The notes: generated from the letters alone by a model not told the origin. A stretch of 64,000 nucleotides of DNA from Stenotrophomonas rhizophila (GCF_020857975.1 NZ_JACWUO010000002.1:248001-312000), one strand, 5' to 3'. Shown: positions 43,569-52,993, numbered from the stretch's first letter. A program made the numbers and translations.

Positions 43569-45169
43569 AGGCATTCGCCGCGCTCTACCAGCGCCTCGAG
43601 CGCAGCACCGCCACGCTGGACAAGCGCGCCGCGCTGGTCGCCTACTTCGGCGATGCGCGGCCGCACGATGCGGCCTGGGCGCTGTACCTGCTCAGTGGCG
43701 GCAAGGTCGGTGGCGCAAGGCGCAAGATCGCCACCAGCGCTGAACTGCGCGCGTGGATCGGCGAGGAATCCGGGTTGCCGGCATGGCTGGTGGACGACAG
43801 CTACGACCAGGTCGGCGATCTCGCTGAAACCCTGACCCTGCTGCTGGATGATCCGCTCCAGCCCAGCGCCGACCGGCCGCTGTCGGAATGGATCGAATCG
43901 CACCTGCTGGCCGTGGCCAACCAGGACGAAGCGGTGCGGCGTGCTGCGGTGGTGGCAGGTTGGCGGCAACTGCCTGCCGGCGAGCGGCTGGTGTTCAACA
44001 AACTGCTGACCGGCGCGCTGCGTGTCGGGGTGTCGCAGCGGTTGGTGCAGCAGGCACTGGCCGAACTGTCGGGCATCGATATCGCGCGCATCGCCCAGCG
44101 CATGCTCGGCGAGTGGATCCCCACGCCCGGCCTGCTGGCGGCATTGCTGTCGCCGCAGGAGCGCCCGGAAGATCGCCAGCAACCCTACCCGTTCTTCCTC
44201 GCCTCGCCGCTGGAGGCCGGGGTCGACAGCCTGGGCCCCATCGCCGACTGGACGCTGGAATGGAAGTGGGACGGTATCCGCGTGCAGCTGCTGCGGCGCA
44301 AGGGCGAGGTGGCGTTGTGGTCGCGCGGCGAGGAACGCCTGGACGGCCGCTTCCCCGAAATCGAGGCGGCAGCGATGGCGCTGCCCGATGGCTGCGTGAT
44401 CGATGGCGAGCTACTGGCCTGGCGCGATGACCAGGACCAGCCCCTGCCGTTCACCGCCTTGCAGACCCGCATCCAGCGCCGCAAGCCCGGGGCGAAGACG
44501 CTGCGCGATACGCCGGTGCGGGTACTCGCCTACGACCTGCTGGAAGCCGATGGCCAGGACCTGCGCGCGCAGCCCTTGCATGTGCGGCGCACGCGGCTGG
44601 CCGCGCTGCTGGCCGCGCTGGACGACCCGCGCATCGTGCTGTCGGCCACGGTCGCAGCGGCAGACTGGCCGGCGGCGGCGCTGCTGCGTGCGTCGGCACG
44701 CGAGCGCGGCGTGGAGGGGCTGATGCTCAAGCGCTACGATTCGCTCTACCAGAGCGGGCGCCGCCGTGGCGACTGGTGGAAGTGGAAGATCGATCCACTG
44801 ACCATCGATGCGGTGATGATCTACGCCCAGGCCGGTCACGGCCGGCGCAGCACGCTGTATACCGACTACACCTTCGGCGTCTGGGACGGCGACAAGCTGG
44901 TGCCGGTGGCCAAGGCCTATTCGGGCCTGGACGACAAGGAAATCCTGGCGCTGGACCGCTGGATCCGTGCCAATACCGTGGAACGGTTCGGGCCGGTGCG
45001 CAGCGTGCGCGGCGAACAGGTGTTCGAGCTGGGCTTTGAGGCGGTCAACCGCAGCACCCGGCACAAGTCCGGCATCGCCGTGCGCTTTCCGCGCATCCTG
45101 CGCTGGCGCCACGACAAACCGGCCAGCCAGGCCGACACCCTGGCCCAGCTGCAGGCGCTGGCCCGGTGA
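43565..45169 (+). CDS. ATP-dependent DNA ligase (Lhr-cluster type)
   Basis: 534 residues. The nucleotidyl-acceptor Lys is in EWKWDGIRVQLL (about 235-246, KxDG motif I). Later motifs are SRGEERLDGRFPEI, VIDGELLAW, EGLMLKRYDSLYQSGRR and WWKWKIDP. The N-terminal DNA-binding domain (about 1-190) is present. This is the LigB/LigC-like repair ligase found in the exonuclease-ligase-helicase-PdeM cluster, distinct from NAD-dependent LigA. It overlaps both neighbours by four bases. Confidence 0.94.
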   Translation: MKAFAALYQRLERSTATLDKRAALVAYFGDARPHDAAWALYLLSGGKVGGARRKIATSAELRAWIGEESGLPAWLVDDSYDQVGDLAETLTLLLDDPLQPSADRPLSEWIESHLLAVANQDEAVRRAAVVAGWRQLPAGERLVFNKLLTGALRVGVSQRLVQQALAELSGIDIARIAQRMLGEWIPTPGLLAALLSPQERPEDRQQPYPFFLASPLEAGVDSLGPIADWTLEWKWDGIRVQLLRRKGEVALWSRGEERLDGRFPEIEAAAMALPDGCVIDGELLAWRDDQDQPLPFTALQTRIQRRKPGAKTLRDTPVRVLAYDLLEADGQDLRAQPLHVRRTRLAALLAALDDPRIVLSATVAAADWPAAALLRASARERGVEGLMLKRYDSLYQSGRRRGDWWKWKIDPLTIDAVMIYAQAGHGRRSTLYTDYTFGVWDGDKLVPVAKAYSGLDDKEILALDRWIRANTVERFGPVRSVRGEQVFELGFEAVNRSTRHKSGIAVRFPRILRWRHDKPASQADTLAQLQALAR

Positions 45170-47631
45170 CCCGGCGCGAGGCGCTGGCGCGCCTGGGCGC
45201 GTGGTTCGCCAGCCGTGGCTGGGCACCGCTGCCGTTCCAGAAAAAAATGTGGCGCCATTACCTGGCCGGCGCGTCGGGGCTGCTGCACACCCCCACCGGC
45301 AGCGGCAAAACCCTGGCGATGTTCGGTGGCCCACTGCTGCAGGCCCTGTCCGACCCGCTGCCACGCAGCGTGGGCGGCCGTGCACGCACGCCGGTGCCGG
45401 TCCTGCAGGTGCTGTGGATCACCCCGCTGCGTGCACTGGCCGCCGATACCGCGCGCGCCCTGCGCGAGCCGCTGGCCGCGCTCGGGCTGGACTGGCAGGT
45501 GGGGCTGCGCACCGGCGATGCCAGCGCGCGCGACAAGCGGCTGGCGCGCGCCGGCCGCGTCGATGTGCTGGTCACCACCCCCGAATCGCTGGCGCTGCTG
45601 TTGAGCTACCCCGACGGCATGGCGACGATGCGCCGGCTGCGCTGCGTGGTGGTCGATGAATGGCATGAGCTGCTGGGCAACAAGCGCGGCGTACTGCTGC
45701 AGCTCACCCTGCGCCGCCTGCGCGATGCCCTGCCCGCCCTGCAGGTCTGGGGCCTGTCGGCCACCCTGGGCAACCTGGAGCAGGCGCGCGACGTCCTGCT
45801 GCCGGACCGGCCCGATGCGCCGCTGGTCGCCGGCGCGCGGCCGCGCCCGGTCAGCCTGGAAACGCTGCTGCCGGCACAGGGCGAGCGCTTCCCGTGGGCC
45901 GGCCACCTTGGCCTGTCGCAGTTGCAGCGGGTGCTGGAGAAGCTGCTGGCGGCCGGCACCAGCCTGCTGTTCACCAACACCCGCGCGCACGCCGAACTGT
46001 GGCACCAGGCGCTGGCGGCGGTGTGGCCGGAAGATCCGGCCACGCTGGCGCTGCACCACGGTTCGCTGGATCCCGCGCTGCGCCGCGCGGTTGAAGATGG
46101 CCTGCGCGAGGGTCGCCTGCGCTGCGTGGTGGCTACCTCCAGCCTGGACCTGGGGGTGGACTTCCCGGCGGTGGACCAGGTGCTGCAGATCGGCAGCCCG
46201 AAGGGCATTGCGCGGCTGCTGCAACGCGCCGGCCGCGCGCGCCACCAACCCGGTCAGTCCGGCCACATCGTGTGCGTGCCCTCGCACGCGCTGGAACTGG
46301 TGGAATACGCCGCAGCGCGGCGCGCGCTGGCCGACGGCGTGATCGAAGCGCGTCGCCCGCTGCGGCTGTCGCTGGACGTGCTGGCCCAGCACTGCGTGAG
46401 CTGCGCGCTGGGCGGGGGCTTCGACGCCGATGCGCTGCTGGAACAGGTGCGGCGCACGCACGCCTTCGCTGCCCTGGACACCGCGCAGTGGCAGGGCGTA
46501 CTGGATTTCATCGTGCAGGGCGGGCAGGCGCTGGCGCAGTACCCGGACTTCCACAAGGTGGTGCGCGATGCCGATGGCATCTACCGCGTGCACGACCGCC
46601 GCGTGGCGCTGCGCCACCGCCTGTCGATCGGCACCATCACCAGCGACGGCAGCGTGATGGTGCAGTTCCTGCGTGGCGGGCGGCTGGGCGCGGTGGAAGA
46701 ACAGTTCCTGGGCCGGCTGCGGCCGGGGGATCGCTTCCAGTTCGCCGGGCGCCTGCTGGAACTGGTGCGGCTGGAACACATGACCGCCTATGTGCGGCTG
46801 GCCCGTGGCGGCGATGGCGTGGTGCCGCGCTGGCAGGGCGGCCGCCTGCCGTTGTCCGAGGCGCTGGGGCACGAGATGGAAGTGGTGCTGGGCAGTGCGC
46901 CGGACAGCCCGGAGCTGCAGTGGCTGGCCCCGCTGCTGGGCCTGCAGTCGCGCTTGTCGACCCTGCCCGATCCTTCTCTGCTGCTGGTGGAAAGCGTGCG
47001 CCGGCGCGATGGCCAGTACCTGTTCGTGTATCCCTTCGCCGGCCGCCAGGTCAACGAGGGCATCGCCGCCTTGATGGCGATGCGCTGGACGCGGGTGCAG
47101 GCCAATACCTTCGGCTACGCGGCCAACGATTACGGCTTCGTGCTGGCACCGGCGCGCGCGGTGGTGGTGGAGGCCGGGCTGGTGCGCACGCTACTGCATC
47201 CCGACGGCCTGCTCGCGGACCTGCGCGACAGCCTCAACCTGGGCGAACTGGCGCGCCGGCAGTTCCGCGACATCGCGCGCGTGTCGGGCATGCTGGTACC
47301 GGCCCTGCCCGGGCGCACGCCACGCAGCCTGCGCCAGCTGCAGGCCTCCAGCGGGCTGCTGTACGACGTATTGCGCCAGCACGATCCGGATCACATCCTG
47401 CTGACGCTGGCCGAACGCGAAGTGCTGCACAGTCAACTCGACCTGGCCAGCCTGGCCGCCGCGCTGCAACGCTGCCACGCACGGACGCTGAGCATGCACG
47501 TGCTGCCCAGCCTGGGGCCGTTCTCGTTCCCGCTGTGGGCAGAGCGCCTGCGCGGACAGCTCAGCAACGAAGACTGGAAGACCCGCGTACTGCGCGCGGC
47601 CCAGCAACTGGAGACACGCCATGGCCACTGA
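45166..47631 (+). CDS. Ligase-associated Lhr-like DEXH helicase
   Basis: 821 residues from a GTG that overlaps the ligase stop (GTGA). Motifs: Q-motif LPFQKKMW, Walker A HTPTGSGKTLA (about 44-54), VTTPESLALLL, Walker B VVVDEWHELLGNKRG (about 162-176), LSATLGN, and C-terminal VATSSLDLGVDFPAVDQVLQ and RLLQRAGRARHQPG. The Lhr-core winged-helix/beta-barrel part follows (QLDLASLAAAL near the end). It is a 3'-to-5' DNA translocase in related bacteria. Confidence 0.95.
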   Translation: MTRREALARLGAWFASRGWAPLPFQKKMWRHYLAGASGLLHTPTGSGKTLAMFGGPLLQALSDPLPRSVGGRARTPVPVLQVLWITPLRALAADTARALREPLAALGLDWQVGLRTGDASARDKRLARAGRVDVLVTTPESLALLLSYPDGMATMRRLRCVVVDEWHELLGNKRGVLLQLTLRRLRDALPALQVWGLSATLGNLEQARDVLLPDRPDAPLVAGARPRPVSLETLLPAQGERFPWAGHLGLSQLQRVLEKLLAAGTSLLFTNTRAHAELWHQALAAVWPEDPATLALHHGSLDPALRRAVEDGLREGRLRCVVATSSLDLGVDFPAVDQVLQIGSPKGIARLLQRAGRARHQPGQSGHIVCVPSHALELVEYAAARRALADGVIEARRPLRLSLDVLAQHCVSCALGGGFDADALLEQVRRTHAFAALDTAQWQGVLDFIVQGGQALAQYPDFHKVVRDADGIYRVHDRRVALRHRLSIGTITSDGSVMVQFLRGGRLGAVEEQFLGRLRPGDRFQFAGRLLELVRLEHMTAYVRLARGGDGVVPRWQGGRLPLSEALGHEMEVVLGSAPDSPELQWLAPLLGLQSRLSTLPDPSLLLVESVRRRDGQYLFVYPFAGRQVNEGIAALMAMRWTRVQANTFGYAANDYGFVLAPARAVVVEAGLVRTLLHPDGLLADLRDSLNLGELARRQFRDIARVSGMLVPALPGRTPRSLRQLQASSGLLYDVLRQHDPDHILLTLAEREVLHSQLDLASLAAALQRCHARTLSMHVLPSLGPFSFPLWAERLRGQLSNEDWKTRVLRAAQQLETRHGH

Positions 47632-48265
47632 GTTGTCGCTGTCACTGGCCGGGGAAACCGTGCAGCTGCTGGGTGCACGCGCGCTGTACTGGCCCGCGCG
47701 CCGCGCGCTGTTGATCGCCGACCTGCATCTGGGCAAGGCCGATCTGTTCCGCCGCGCCGGCATCGGCCTGCCCAGCGGCGGCACCGGCGACGACCTGGCA
47801 CGGCTGTCGCAGGTGCTGCAGGCGTACCCGGCGGACACATTGTGGATATTGGGCGACGTCCTGCACGGCAGCGCGCATCGCGCGGCGTGGTACCGGCAGT
47901 GGCAGGGCTGGCGCGAACAACATGCGACCTTGCAGATCGGGGCGTTGGCCGGCAACCACGACCGTGCGCTGCCCAAGGCCAACCTGGGCATCGAACTGCT
48001 GGGCGAGAAGGTACAGGAAGGCCCGTTCCTGCTGCGCCACGACCCGCGCCCGCACCCTGCGTTGCATGTTCTGTGCGGACACCTGCACCCGTTGGCGCGC
48101 CTGCCCGGCATGCAGCGGCGCTGGCCGGCGTTCTGGCTGCGCAGCGGCCTGAGCGTGTTGCCTGCCTACTCGCGCTTCACCGCCGGCGTTGCACCGGTGC
48201 TGGACGACGGTGAGCGCCTGGTGGCCTGCGTCGAAGGCGACGCCATCGCCCTACCCCCGCGGTAG
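47621..48265 (+). CDS. pdeM: Ligase-associated metallophosphoesterase PdeM
   Basis: 214 residues, overlapping the helicase end by 11 bases. Calcineurin-like motifs: LIADLHLGK (D, H), WILGDVLHG, LAGNHDRAL and LCGHLHPLA. Described with ligase-helicase clusters as a DNA-damage-response phosphodiesterase/endonuclease. The TAG stop (48263-48265) lies within GTAG of the first REP in the following cluster. Confidence 0.94.
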   Translation: MATELSLSLAGETVQLLGARALYWPARRALLIADLHLGKADLFRRAGIGLPSGGTGDDLARLSQVLQAYPADTLWILGDVLHGSAHRAAWYRQWQGWREQHATLQIGALAGNHDRALPKANLGIELLGEKVQEGPFLLRHDPRPHPALHVLCGHLHPLARLPGMQRRWPAFWLRSGLSVLPAYSRFTAGVAPVLDDGERLVACVEGDAIALPPR

Positions 48266-48388
48266 CGACCGACCGTTGGTCGGTCGTTGACGCGGTAGCT
48301 GCCGACCGCTGGTCGGCTGTTGGTTCGGTAGCTACCGACCGTTGGTCGGTAGCCGGCCGTTGGTCGGTAGTCCGACGCCGGTCGGTAG
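48262..48388 (+). repeat. Five head-to-tail GTAG-type REPs
   Basis: Units start at 48262, 48295, 48328, 48349 and 48367, each GTAG followed by a (C)CGACCG(T/C)TGGTCGG-type palindrome. The last two abut or share GTAG with their neighbours. All have the same orientation, unlike the paired REPs elsewhere in the window. Confidence 0.88.
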
Positions 48389-48393
48389 GCAAT

Positions 48394-48660
48394 CTAAGCA
48401 GCCGACAACACCGCCGGCATCAGCCGGATATCGGGCGCGCGCGGATTGGGCCGCACCGGTTGGCGCAGGATGGCCGCCAGCATGTCGCGGGCGGCGCCAC
48501 GGATGCGCGCGTGGTGTTCGGGCGCAGTGTGGGTGATGAGGCTGGTGACATGGAACTCGAACACATCTTCCATCACGTCCGGCTGATCCTCGTGCAGCAT
48601 CTGCAACAGACCGCGCAGCTTGCTGATTTCACTTTCCAGAGTTTCGGCCGAGAACAGCAT
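48394..48660 (-). CDS. Conserved-looking hypothetical protein
   Basis: 88 residues from ATG 48660 with AGGAGATAGAC upstream. Helical and acidic at the start (SAETLESEISKLRGLLQMLH), then FHVTSLITHTAPEHHARIRG with several His, ending IRLMPAVLSAA. No family recognised. The good ribosome site and clean composition argue for a real gene. The 257 bp upstream to the monooxygenase gene contain short open frames on both strands that I do not trust. Confidence 0.65.
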   Translation of the reverse strand: MLFSAETLESEISKLRGLLQMLHEDQPDVMEDVFEFHVTSLITHTAPEHHARIRGAARDMLAAILRQPVRPNPRAPDIRLMPAVLSAA

Positions 48661-48917
48661 GTCTATCTCCTAGGTTGCGATCGGTCCACAGGGGACCTGG
48701 GGTCGCAAACGCATCGCACCGACAGCATCCAACGAGGCTGCGGCGGCAGACGATCCGGGAACGGACAGCGCCCGTCATCGCACAGGGCACACTGACGGAG
48801 GTGGAGCACACGCACGCTGCGTTTGCCCTGTGGTTGTCGCAGGTTGGCGGTGAGTTCACCGTCAACGAATGTTATCTGCGCCTTCACGCCTGCGCGTTGT
48901 TCCGCTATGCGGGGTTA

Positions 48918-50165
48918 TCAGCTGATGCCCGGCGCAGCGGTGCGATCGGCCAGGGCCTGTACCAGGCCCGGCGACAACGGCAGCTTGCCCAGCCAACCGC
49001 GCTGGGTGCCGGTCAGTACCCGCAGCATGTGCCCACGACCGCCGGGAACGCGCCCCATCGGACCGAACAGCACATCGCGCGCGCGCGCCAGCGTATCGCG
49101 CTCGGATTGGAACAGCGGGGTCAGCCAGCGGCTCCAGAACTGGTAGATCGCCACGTGCGCGCGGCGCTGTGCCTGGTAGGCCTGCAAGGCCGCCCCATGG
49201 CCGGCATGGGCGCGCAGCGCATCGCGCAGTGCCAGCGCGTCCATCAGCGCCATGTTCACGCCCTGCCCCAGCTGCGGGCTCATCGCGTGCGCGGCATCGC
49301 CGACCAGCACCAGCCGCTCGCGGTGCCAGTGCGTCATCACCGCATCGCGGTAGCCGGCGCGCGCCAGCTGCGCGCTGTGCTGCACGCCGTCCAGGCGCTG
49401 GTGCGCCTGCGGCCACAGCGCGGCGATCTCCTCCAGCCAGCGCGCCATGCCGTCACGCTCCCACTGCGCGAACTGGTCGCGCGGCAGGCTCCAGAAGAAG
49501 CTCAGCCGCGGCACCGCATCGCCCGGCCGGGTACCCACCGGCAGCAGGCCGATCATCTTGCGCGCGGCCACGTAGCGCTGGCGCAGTTCGGCCGGGTGCG
49601 GCCAATCGCCACCGGGCAGCAGGCACCACAGCGCGCCCCAGGGATACTCGCGGTCCAGCGCGGTGCCTTGGACCTGCGCACGCAGCTGCGAACCGGCGCC
49701 ATCGGCGGCGATCACCAGGTCGTAAGGCCCATGCCAGCGGCCCTGCGCATCGCGCAGCCGGCCGCCGGCGGTATCCACCTCGACGATGCTGGTATCGGCC
49801 TGCAGGTTGCCCGGCTGTTCCCAGGCCTGGGCCAGGACGCTGAACAACGCGCCGCGCTGCATGCCCACGCCGTGCAGGCGCGCATCCAGCCCGTCGTAGC
49901 GGATGTCCATCACCGCGCGGCCGCACGGGGTTTCGCCATACAGGCGGCGTACGGCGGCGCCATGCTGCAGCACCTGCGGCAGCAGATCCATCTGCCACAA
50001 CACATCCAGTCCGCTGGGCTGCAGCAGGAAACCGGCGCCTACCGGGCCGGGCGCGGCGGCGCGCTCGAAGACGTGCACCTGGTGATGGTCGCGTGAAAGC
50101 AGGACCGAAAGCGCCTGCCCGGCGGTGCCGTAGCCAACGATGGCGATGGTGCGTCGTGAAGCCAT
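48918..50165 (-). CDS. FAD-dependent monooxygenase (PHBH fold)
   Basis: 415 residues from ATG 50165. FAD motifs: Rossmann IAIVGYGTAGQALSVLLS (about 7-24, GxGxxG), the DG motif DLVIAADGAGSQLRA (about 148-162), and the GD motif LVLVGDAAHAMSPQLGQGVN (about 278-297). UbiH/PHBH-type aromatic hydroxylase fold; substrate unknown. An isolated gene; 121 bp separate it from cspA. Confidence 0.92.
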   Translation of the reverse strand: MASRRTIAIVGYGTAGQALSVLLSRDHHQVHVFERAAAPGPVGAGFLLQPSGLDVLWQMDLLPQVLQHGAAVRRLYGETPCGRAVMDIRYDGLDARLHGVGMQRGALFSVLAQAWEQPGNLQADTSIVEVDTAGGRLRDAQGRWHGPYDLVIAADGAGSQLRAQVQGTALDREYPWGALWCLLPGGDWPHPAELRQRYVAARKMIGLLPVGTRPGDAVPRLSFFWSLPRDQFAQWERDGMARWLEEIAALWPQAHQRLDGVQHSAQLARAGYRDAVMTHWHRERLVLVGDAAHAMSPQLGQGVNMALMDALALRDALRAHAGHGAALQAYQAQRRAHVAIYQFWSRWLTPLFQSERDTLARARDVLFGPMGRVPGGRGHMLRVLTGTQRGWLGKLPLSPGLVQALADRTAAPGIS

Positions 50166-50239
50166 GTATGTCCCTATAGCGTGATCAGCATCACGCACGA
50201 TGTCGGCCGCTGCGCCATTCCATGACGGTGGCGGCGCCT

Positions 50240-50267
50240 AAAAAAAACCCCGCCGAAGCGGGGTTTT
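50240..50267 (-). terminator. Terminator of cold-shock gene
   Basis: 10-bp stem AAAACCCCGC / GCGGGGTTTT with CGAA (TTCG on the minus strand) loop, and a run of eight A (T on the minus strand) on the exit side, 20 bp past the cspA-like stop. Confidence 0.92.
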
Positions 50268-50286
50268 CAATGCGCAACCGAATGAA

Positions 50287-50493
50287 TCACTCGGCCGGCA
50301 CGATGTTCGAGGCTTGGGCGCCCTTCGGGCCCTGGGTCACGTCATAGGTGACCTTCTGGCCTTCCTGCAGACTGCGGAAGCCCTTGGAGTTGATCGCGGA
50401 GAAGTGCGCGAAGACGTCGGCGCTGCCGTCCTCCGGCGAAATAAAGCCAAATCCCTTGGCGTCGTTGAACCACTTGACGGTACCGTTCGGCAT
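50287..50493 (-). CDS. cspA: Cold-shock protein (CspA family)
   Basis: 68 residues forming one CSD barrel: [20 protein letters not shown] (RNP1 KGFGFI) and DVFAHFSAI (RNP2). It binds single-stranded RNA/DNA. The sequence alone cannot say which paralogue it is. Own terminator downstream. Confidence 0.95.
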   Translation of the reverse strand: MPNGTVKWFNDAKGFGFISPEDGSADVFAHFSAINSKGFRSLQEGQKVTYDVTQGPKGAQASNIVPAE

Positions 50494-50581
50494 GGTAGTG
50501 CGAGACCTTCTTCAATGAATGGGTGGTGTACGCTCAACCAGCGCACTGCCGGAGTATGCAAAGCTTGCCGCGCAATGACAA

Positions 50582-51328
50582 TCACCCACGTGCCAATTCG
50601 CCGACCAGTTCCGGCAATCCGGCCGATGCGGCGTCCACATTGGCCAACACTTCGGCCATCGTGATCTCGTCGCCATCGCCACAGCCGGCGGCCCAGTTGG
50701 CCACGATCGCCAGGCAGGCGTAGTCCAGGCCCAGCTCGCGCGCCAGGCTGGCCTCGGGCATGCCGGTCATGCCGACCAGGTCGCAACCGTCCCGGCGCAT
50801 CCGCGCGATTTCCGCATTGGTCTCCAGCCGCGGGCCCTGGGTGGCGCCGTAGCAGCCGCCATCGTGCAGGCGCACGCCGGTGACCCGGGCCGCCGCCAGC
50901 ACCTTGGCCCGCAGCAGCGGCGTATAGGGGTGGCCGAAGTCCACATGCAGCACCTCGCTGCCGGGCTCTTCGCTCAGCGTGGAGATCCGCCCCCAGGTGT
51001 AGTCGATCAGCTGGTCCGGGCAGGCCAGCACGCGCGGGCCGAAGTGTTCGGTGATGCCGCCGACGGTGTTGAGCGCCAGCACGCGCGTGGCGCCGATCTG
51101 CTGCAGTGCGGCAAGGTTGGCGCGGTAGTTGATCTTGTGCGGCGGCAGCGAATGCCCCTCGCCGTGGCGGGCCAGGAAGGCCACGCGCCGGCCCAGCAGG
51201 GTGCCGACCCGGATCGGGCCGGACGGGGTGCCATAGCGGGTGTCGACCTGGTGGCTGCTGACATCGTCGAGCTGGGCCAGCTTGTAGACGCCGGTGCCGC
51301 CGATGACGGCCAGGGATATGTGTTCCAT
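50582..51328 (-). CDS. mtnP: S-methyl-5'-thioinosine/thioadenosine phosphorylase
   Basis: 248 residues from ATG 51328 with GGAG upstream. PNP-family phosphate loop and motifs: VIGGTGVYKL, FLARHGEGHSLPPHKINYRA, LALNTVGGI and TQGPRLETNAEI, and GMTGMPEASLARELG. Pseudomonas-type enzymes of this group prefer methylthioinosine. The product hypoxanthine (or adenine) would be reused by the adjacent hpt gene, 103 bp upstream in the same direction. Confidence 0.92.
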   Translation of the reverse strand: MEHISLAVIGGTGVYKLAQLDDVSSHQVDTRYGTPSGPIRVGTLLGRRVAFLARHGEGHSLPPHKINYRANLAALQQIGATRVLALNTVGGITEHFGPRVLACPDQLIDYTWGRISTLSEEPGSEVLHVDFGHPYTPLLRAKVLAAARVTGVRLHDGGCYGATQGPRLETNAEIARMRRDGCDLVGMTGMPEASLARELGLDYACLAIVANWAAGCGDGDEITMAEVLANVDAASAGLPELVGELARG

Positions 51329-51431
51329 GGGGACTCCAGAAAAGCCGCGCGCCCCGTGCTGCACACGCAGACCGCCGGGGCGCGTCGATACGTGGGAACA
51401 GGGCCGATGCCGGGCATCGGCCCCGCGTGGA

Positions 51432-51986
51432 TCATTCCTTCATCGCGTAGATGGCCGGCACGCAGCGCAGCGTCTCGTTGACGTCCATCCCGAAGCCGAA
51501 CACGTAGCGGTCCGGCAGGTCGATGCCGGCGTAGTCGGCCTTGATGTCCGGCAGCGCGCGATCGTGCTGCTTGACCGTCAGCGCGGCGATGCGCACATCG
51601 GTGGCGCCCTGTTCCAGGCACCAGGTGCGCACGCCCTGCAGGGTGTAGCCCTCATCGAGAATGTCATCGACCAGCAGCACGCGGCGGCCGAACAGCGAAG
51701 TGGCCGGCTTGTGCTTCCAGACCAGGTCGCCGCCGGTGGTTTCGCCGCGGTAGCGGGTGGCGTGCAGGTAATCGAACTGCACATCCTGGCCGCGTGCGCC
51801 CAGTTCCAGCGCGAGCTGGCCGGCGAACGGCAGCGCGCCGTGCATGATCGACAGGAACAGCGGCACTTCGCCCTTGTAATCGCGCGCGATGGCCTCGGCG
51901 ATGCCGGCGATGGCCTTGTCGATGGTGGGGCGGTCGACCAGCAGGTCGGCCTGGGCCAGGGCCTGGGAAATGGTGAGGTTGGGCAT
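51432..51986 (-). CDS. hpt: Hypoxanthine-guanine phosphoribosyltransferase
   Basis: 184 residues. PRPP-binding motif VLLVDDILDEGYTL (about 101-114), LSIMHGALPFAGQLA (about 46-60), and DLPDRYVFGFGMDVNETLR (end block with the purine-contacting residues). It converts hypoxanthine or guanine with PRPP to the nucleotide. Its ATG shares a base with the nagZ stop (TGATG), so it is coupled to nagZ. Confidence 0.93.
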   Translation of the reverse strand: MPNLTISQALAQADLLVDRPTIDKAIAGIAEAIARDYKGEVPLFLSIMHGALPFAGQLALELGARGQDVQFDYLHATRYRGETTGGDLVWKHKPATSLFGRRVLLVDDILDEGYTLQGVRTWCLEQGATDVRIAALTVKQHDRALPDIKADYAGIDLPDRYVFGFGMDVNETLRCVPAIYAMKE

Positions 51987-52993
51987 CAGACGGTTCTTCC
52001 AAGGGTGTCAAGCAAACGGGATTGGGTGTCGCCATGGCGGGCGTCGGCCAGCAGGCCGTCCCAGCCAAGCGCGCCGCGGCCGATCAGGCCGAGCAGCGCA
52101 GCGGTGTTGAGGGTGCGGCCTTCGACCGCACGCAGCGAGGCATCGACCAGCTCGGGGTGGCAGACCAGCACCACGTCGCAGCCGGCATCCAGGTGCGCAT
52201 CCACGCGCGCCTGGACCCCGCCGGCCGAGAACGAGGCGGCCATCCCGATGTCGTCGGAGAACACCACGCCACGGAAACCCATTTCTGCGCGCAGGATCTG
52301 CTGGATCCAGCGCGGCGAATAGCCGGCCGGCTCGGGTGCGACCTGCGGGTAGACCACATGGGCCATCATCACCGCATCGGCGCCGGCGGCGATGCCGGCG
52401 GCGAACGGGACCAGGTCCAGCGCGCGCAGTTCATCGAGCGTGCGCGGGTCGCTGGCATCGTCGACATGGGTGTCTTCGCGGACCGTGCCGTGGCCGGGGA
52501 AGTGCTTGAGCGTGGCGGCCATGCCGACGCTGTGCATGCCGCGGATATAGGCGCCGGTGAAGTCGGCCACCACCTGCGGGTCGGGGCTGAAGGCGCGGTC
52601 GCCGATGGCCAGGTTGCCACGGCCCAGGTCCACCACCGGGGCGAAGCTGAGGTCCACGCCGCTGGCGCGCACTTCGCTTGCCATCAGCCAGGCGTGCTGC
52701 TCGGCCAGCGCCAGCGCGGCGGCGCGGTCGCTGGCATACAGGGCGCCCAAGCCCTGCAGCGGCGGCAAGGCGCTGTAGCCCTCGCGGAAACGCTGCACGC
52801 GGCCGCCTTCCTGGTCCACGCAGATCAGCTGCGGGCGCGGCGCGGCGGCGCGGATCGCCGCCGACAGCTCGGCCACCTGCTGGCGCGAAGCGAAATTGCG
52901 CTTGAACAGCACGACCCCGGCCACGGCGTCATGCTGCAGCCAATCGCGCTCCTGGGCGGTGAGTTCGGTCCCGGCAACGCCGATCACGAGCAT
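51986..52993 (-). CDS. nagZ: Beta-N-acetylhexosaminidase NagZ
   Basis: 335 residues from ATG 52993. GH3 features: ICVDQEGGRVQRF (about 58-70), KHFPGHGTVREDTHVDD (catalytic loop with Asp-His, about 165-181), VVFSDDIGMAASFSA with the nucleophile Asp (about 240). It removes GlcNAc from recycled anhydromuropeptides in the cytosol, feeding the AmpC-inducing pathway in many Gram-negatives. First gene of the nagZ-hpt pair. Confidence 0.95.
   Translation of the reverse strand: MLVIGVAGTELTAQERDWLQHDAVAGVVLFKRNFASRQQVAELSAAIRAAAPRPQLICVDQEGGRVQRFREGYSALPPLQGLGALYASDRAAALALAEQHAWLMASEVRASGVDLSFAPVVDLGRGNLAIGDRAFSPDPQVVADFTGAYIRGMHSVGMAATLKHFPGHGTVREDTHVDDASDPRTLDELRALDLVPFAAGIAAGADAVMMAHVVYPQVAPEPAGYSPRWIQQILRAEMGFRGVVFSDDIGMAASFSAGGVQARVDAHLDAGCDVVLVCHPELVDASLRAVEGRTLNTAALLGLIGRGALGWDGLLADARHGDTQSRLLDTLGRTV

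Noticed and set aside
48262-48388. Possible CRISPR array
   Set aside because: The units are self-palindromic, begin GTAG and have no regular unique spacers; they match the REP type seen elsewhere in the window.
48663-48887. 74-codon minus-strand frame (GTG start) with three Cys, and a competing plus-strand frame
   Set aside because: Neither has a convincing ribosome site or recognised family; left as undecided.
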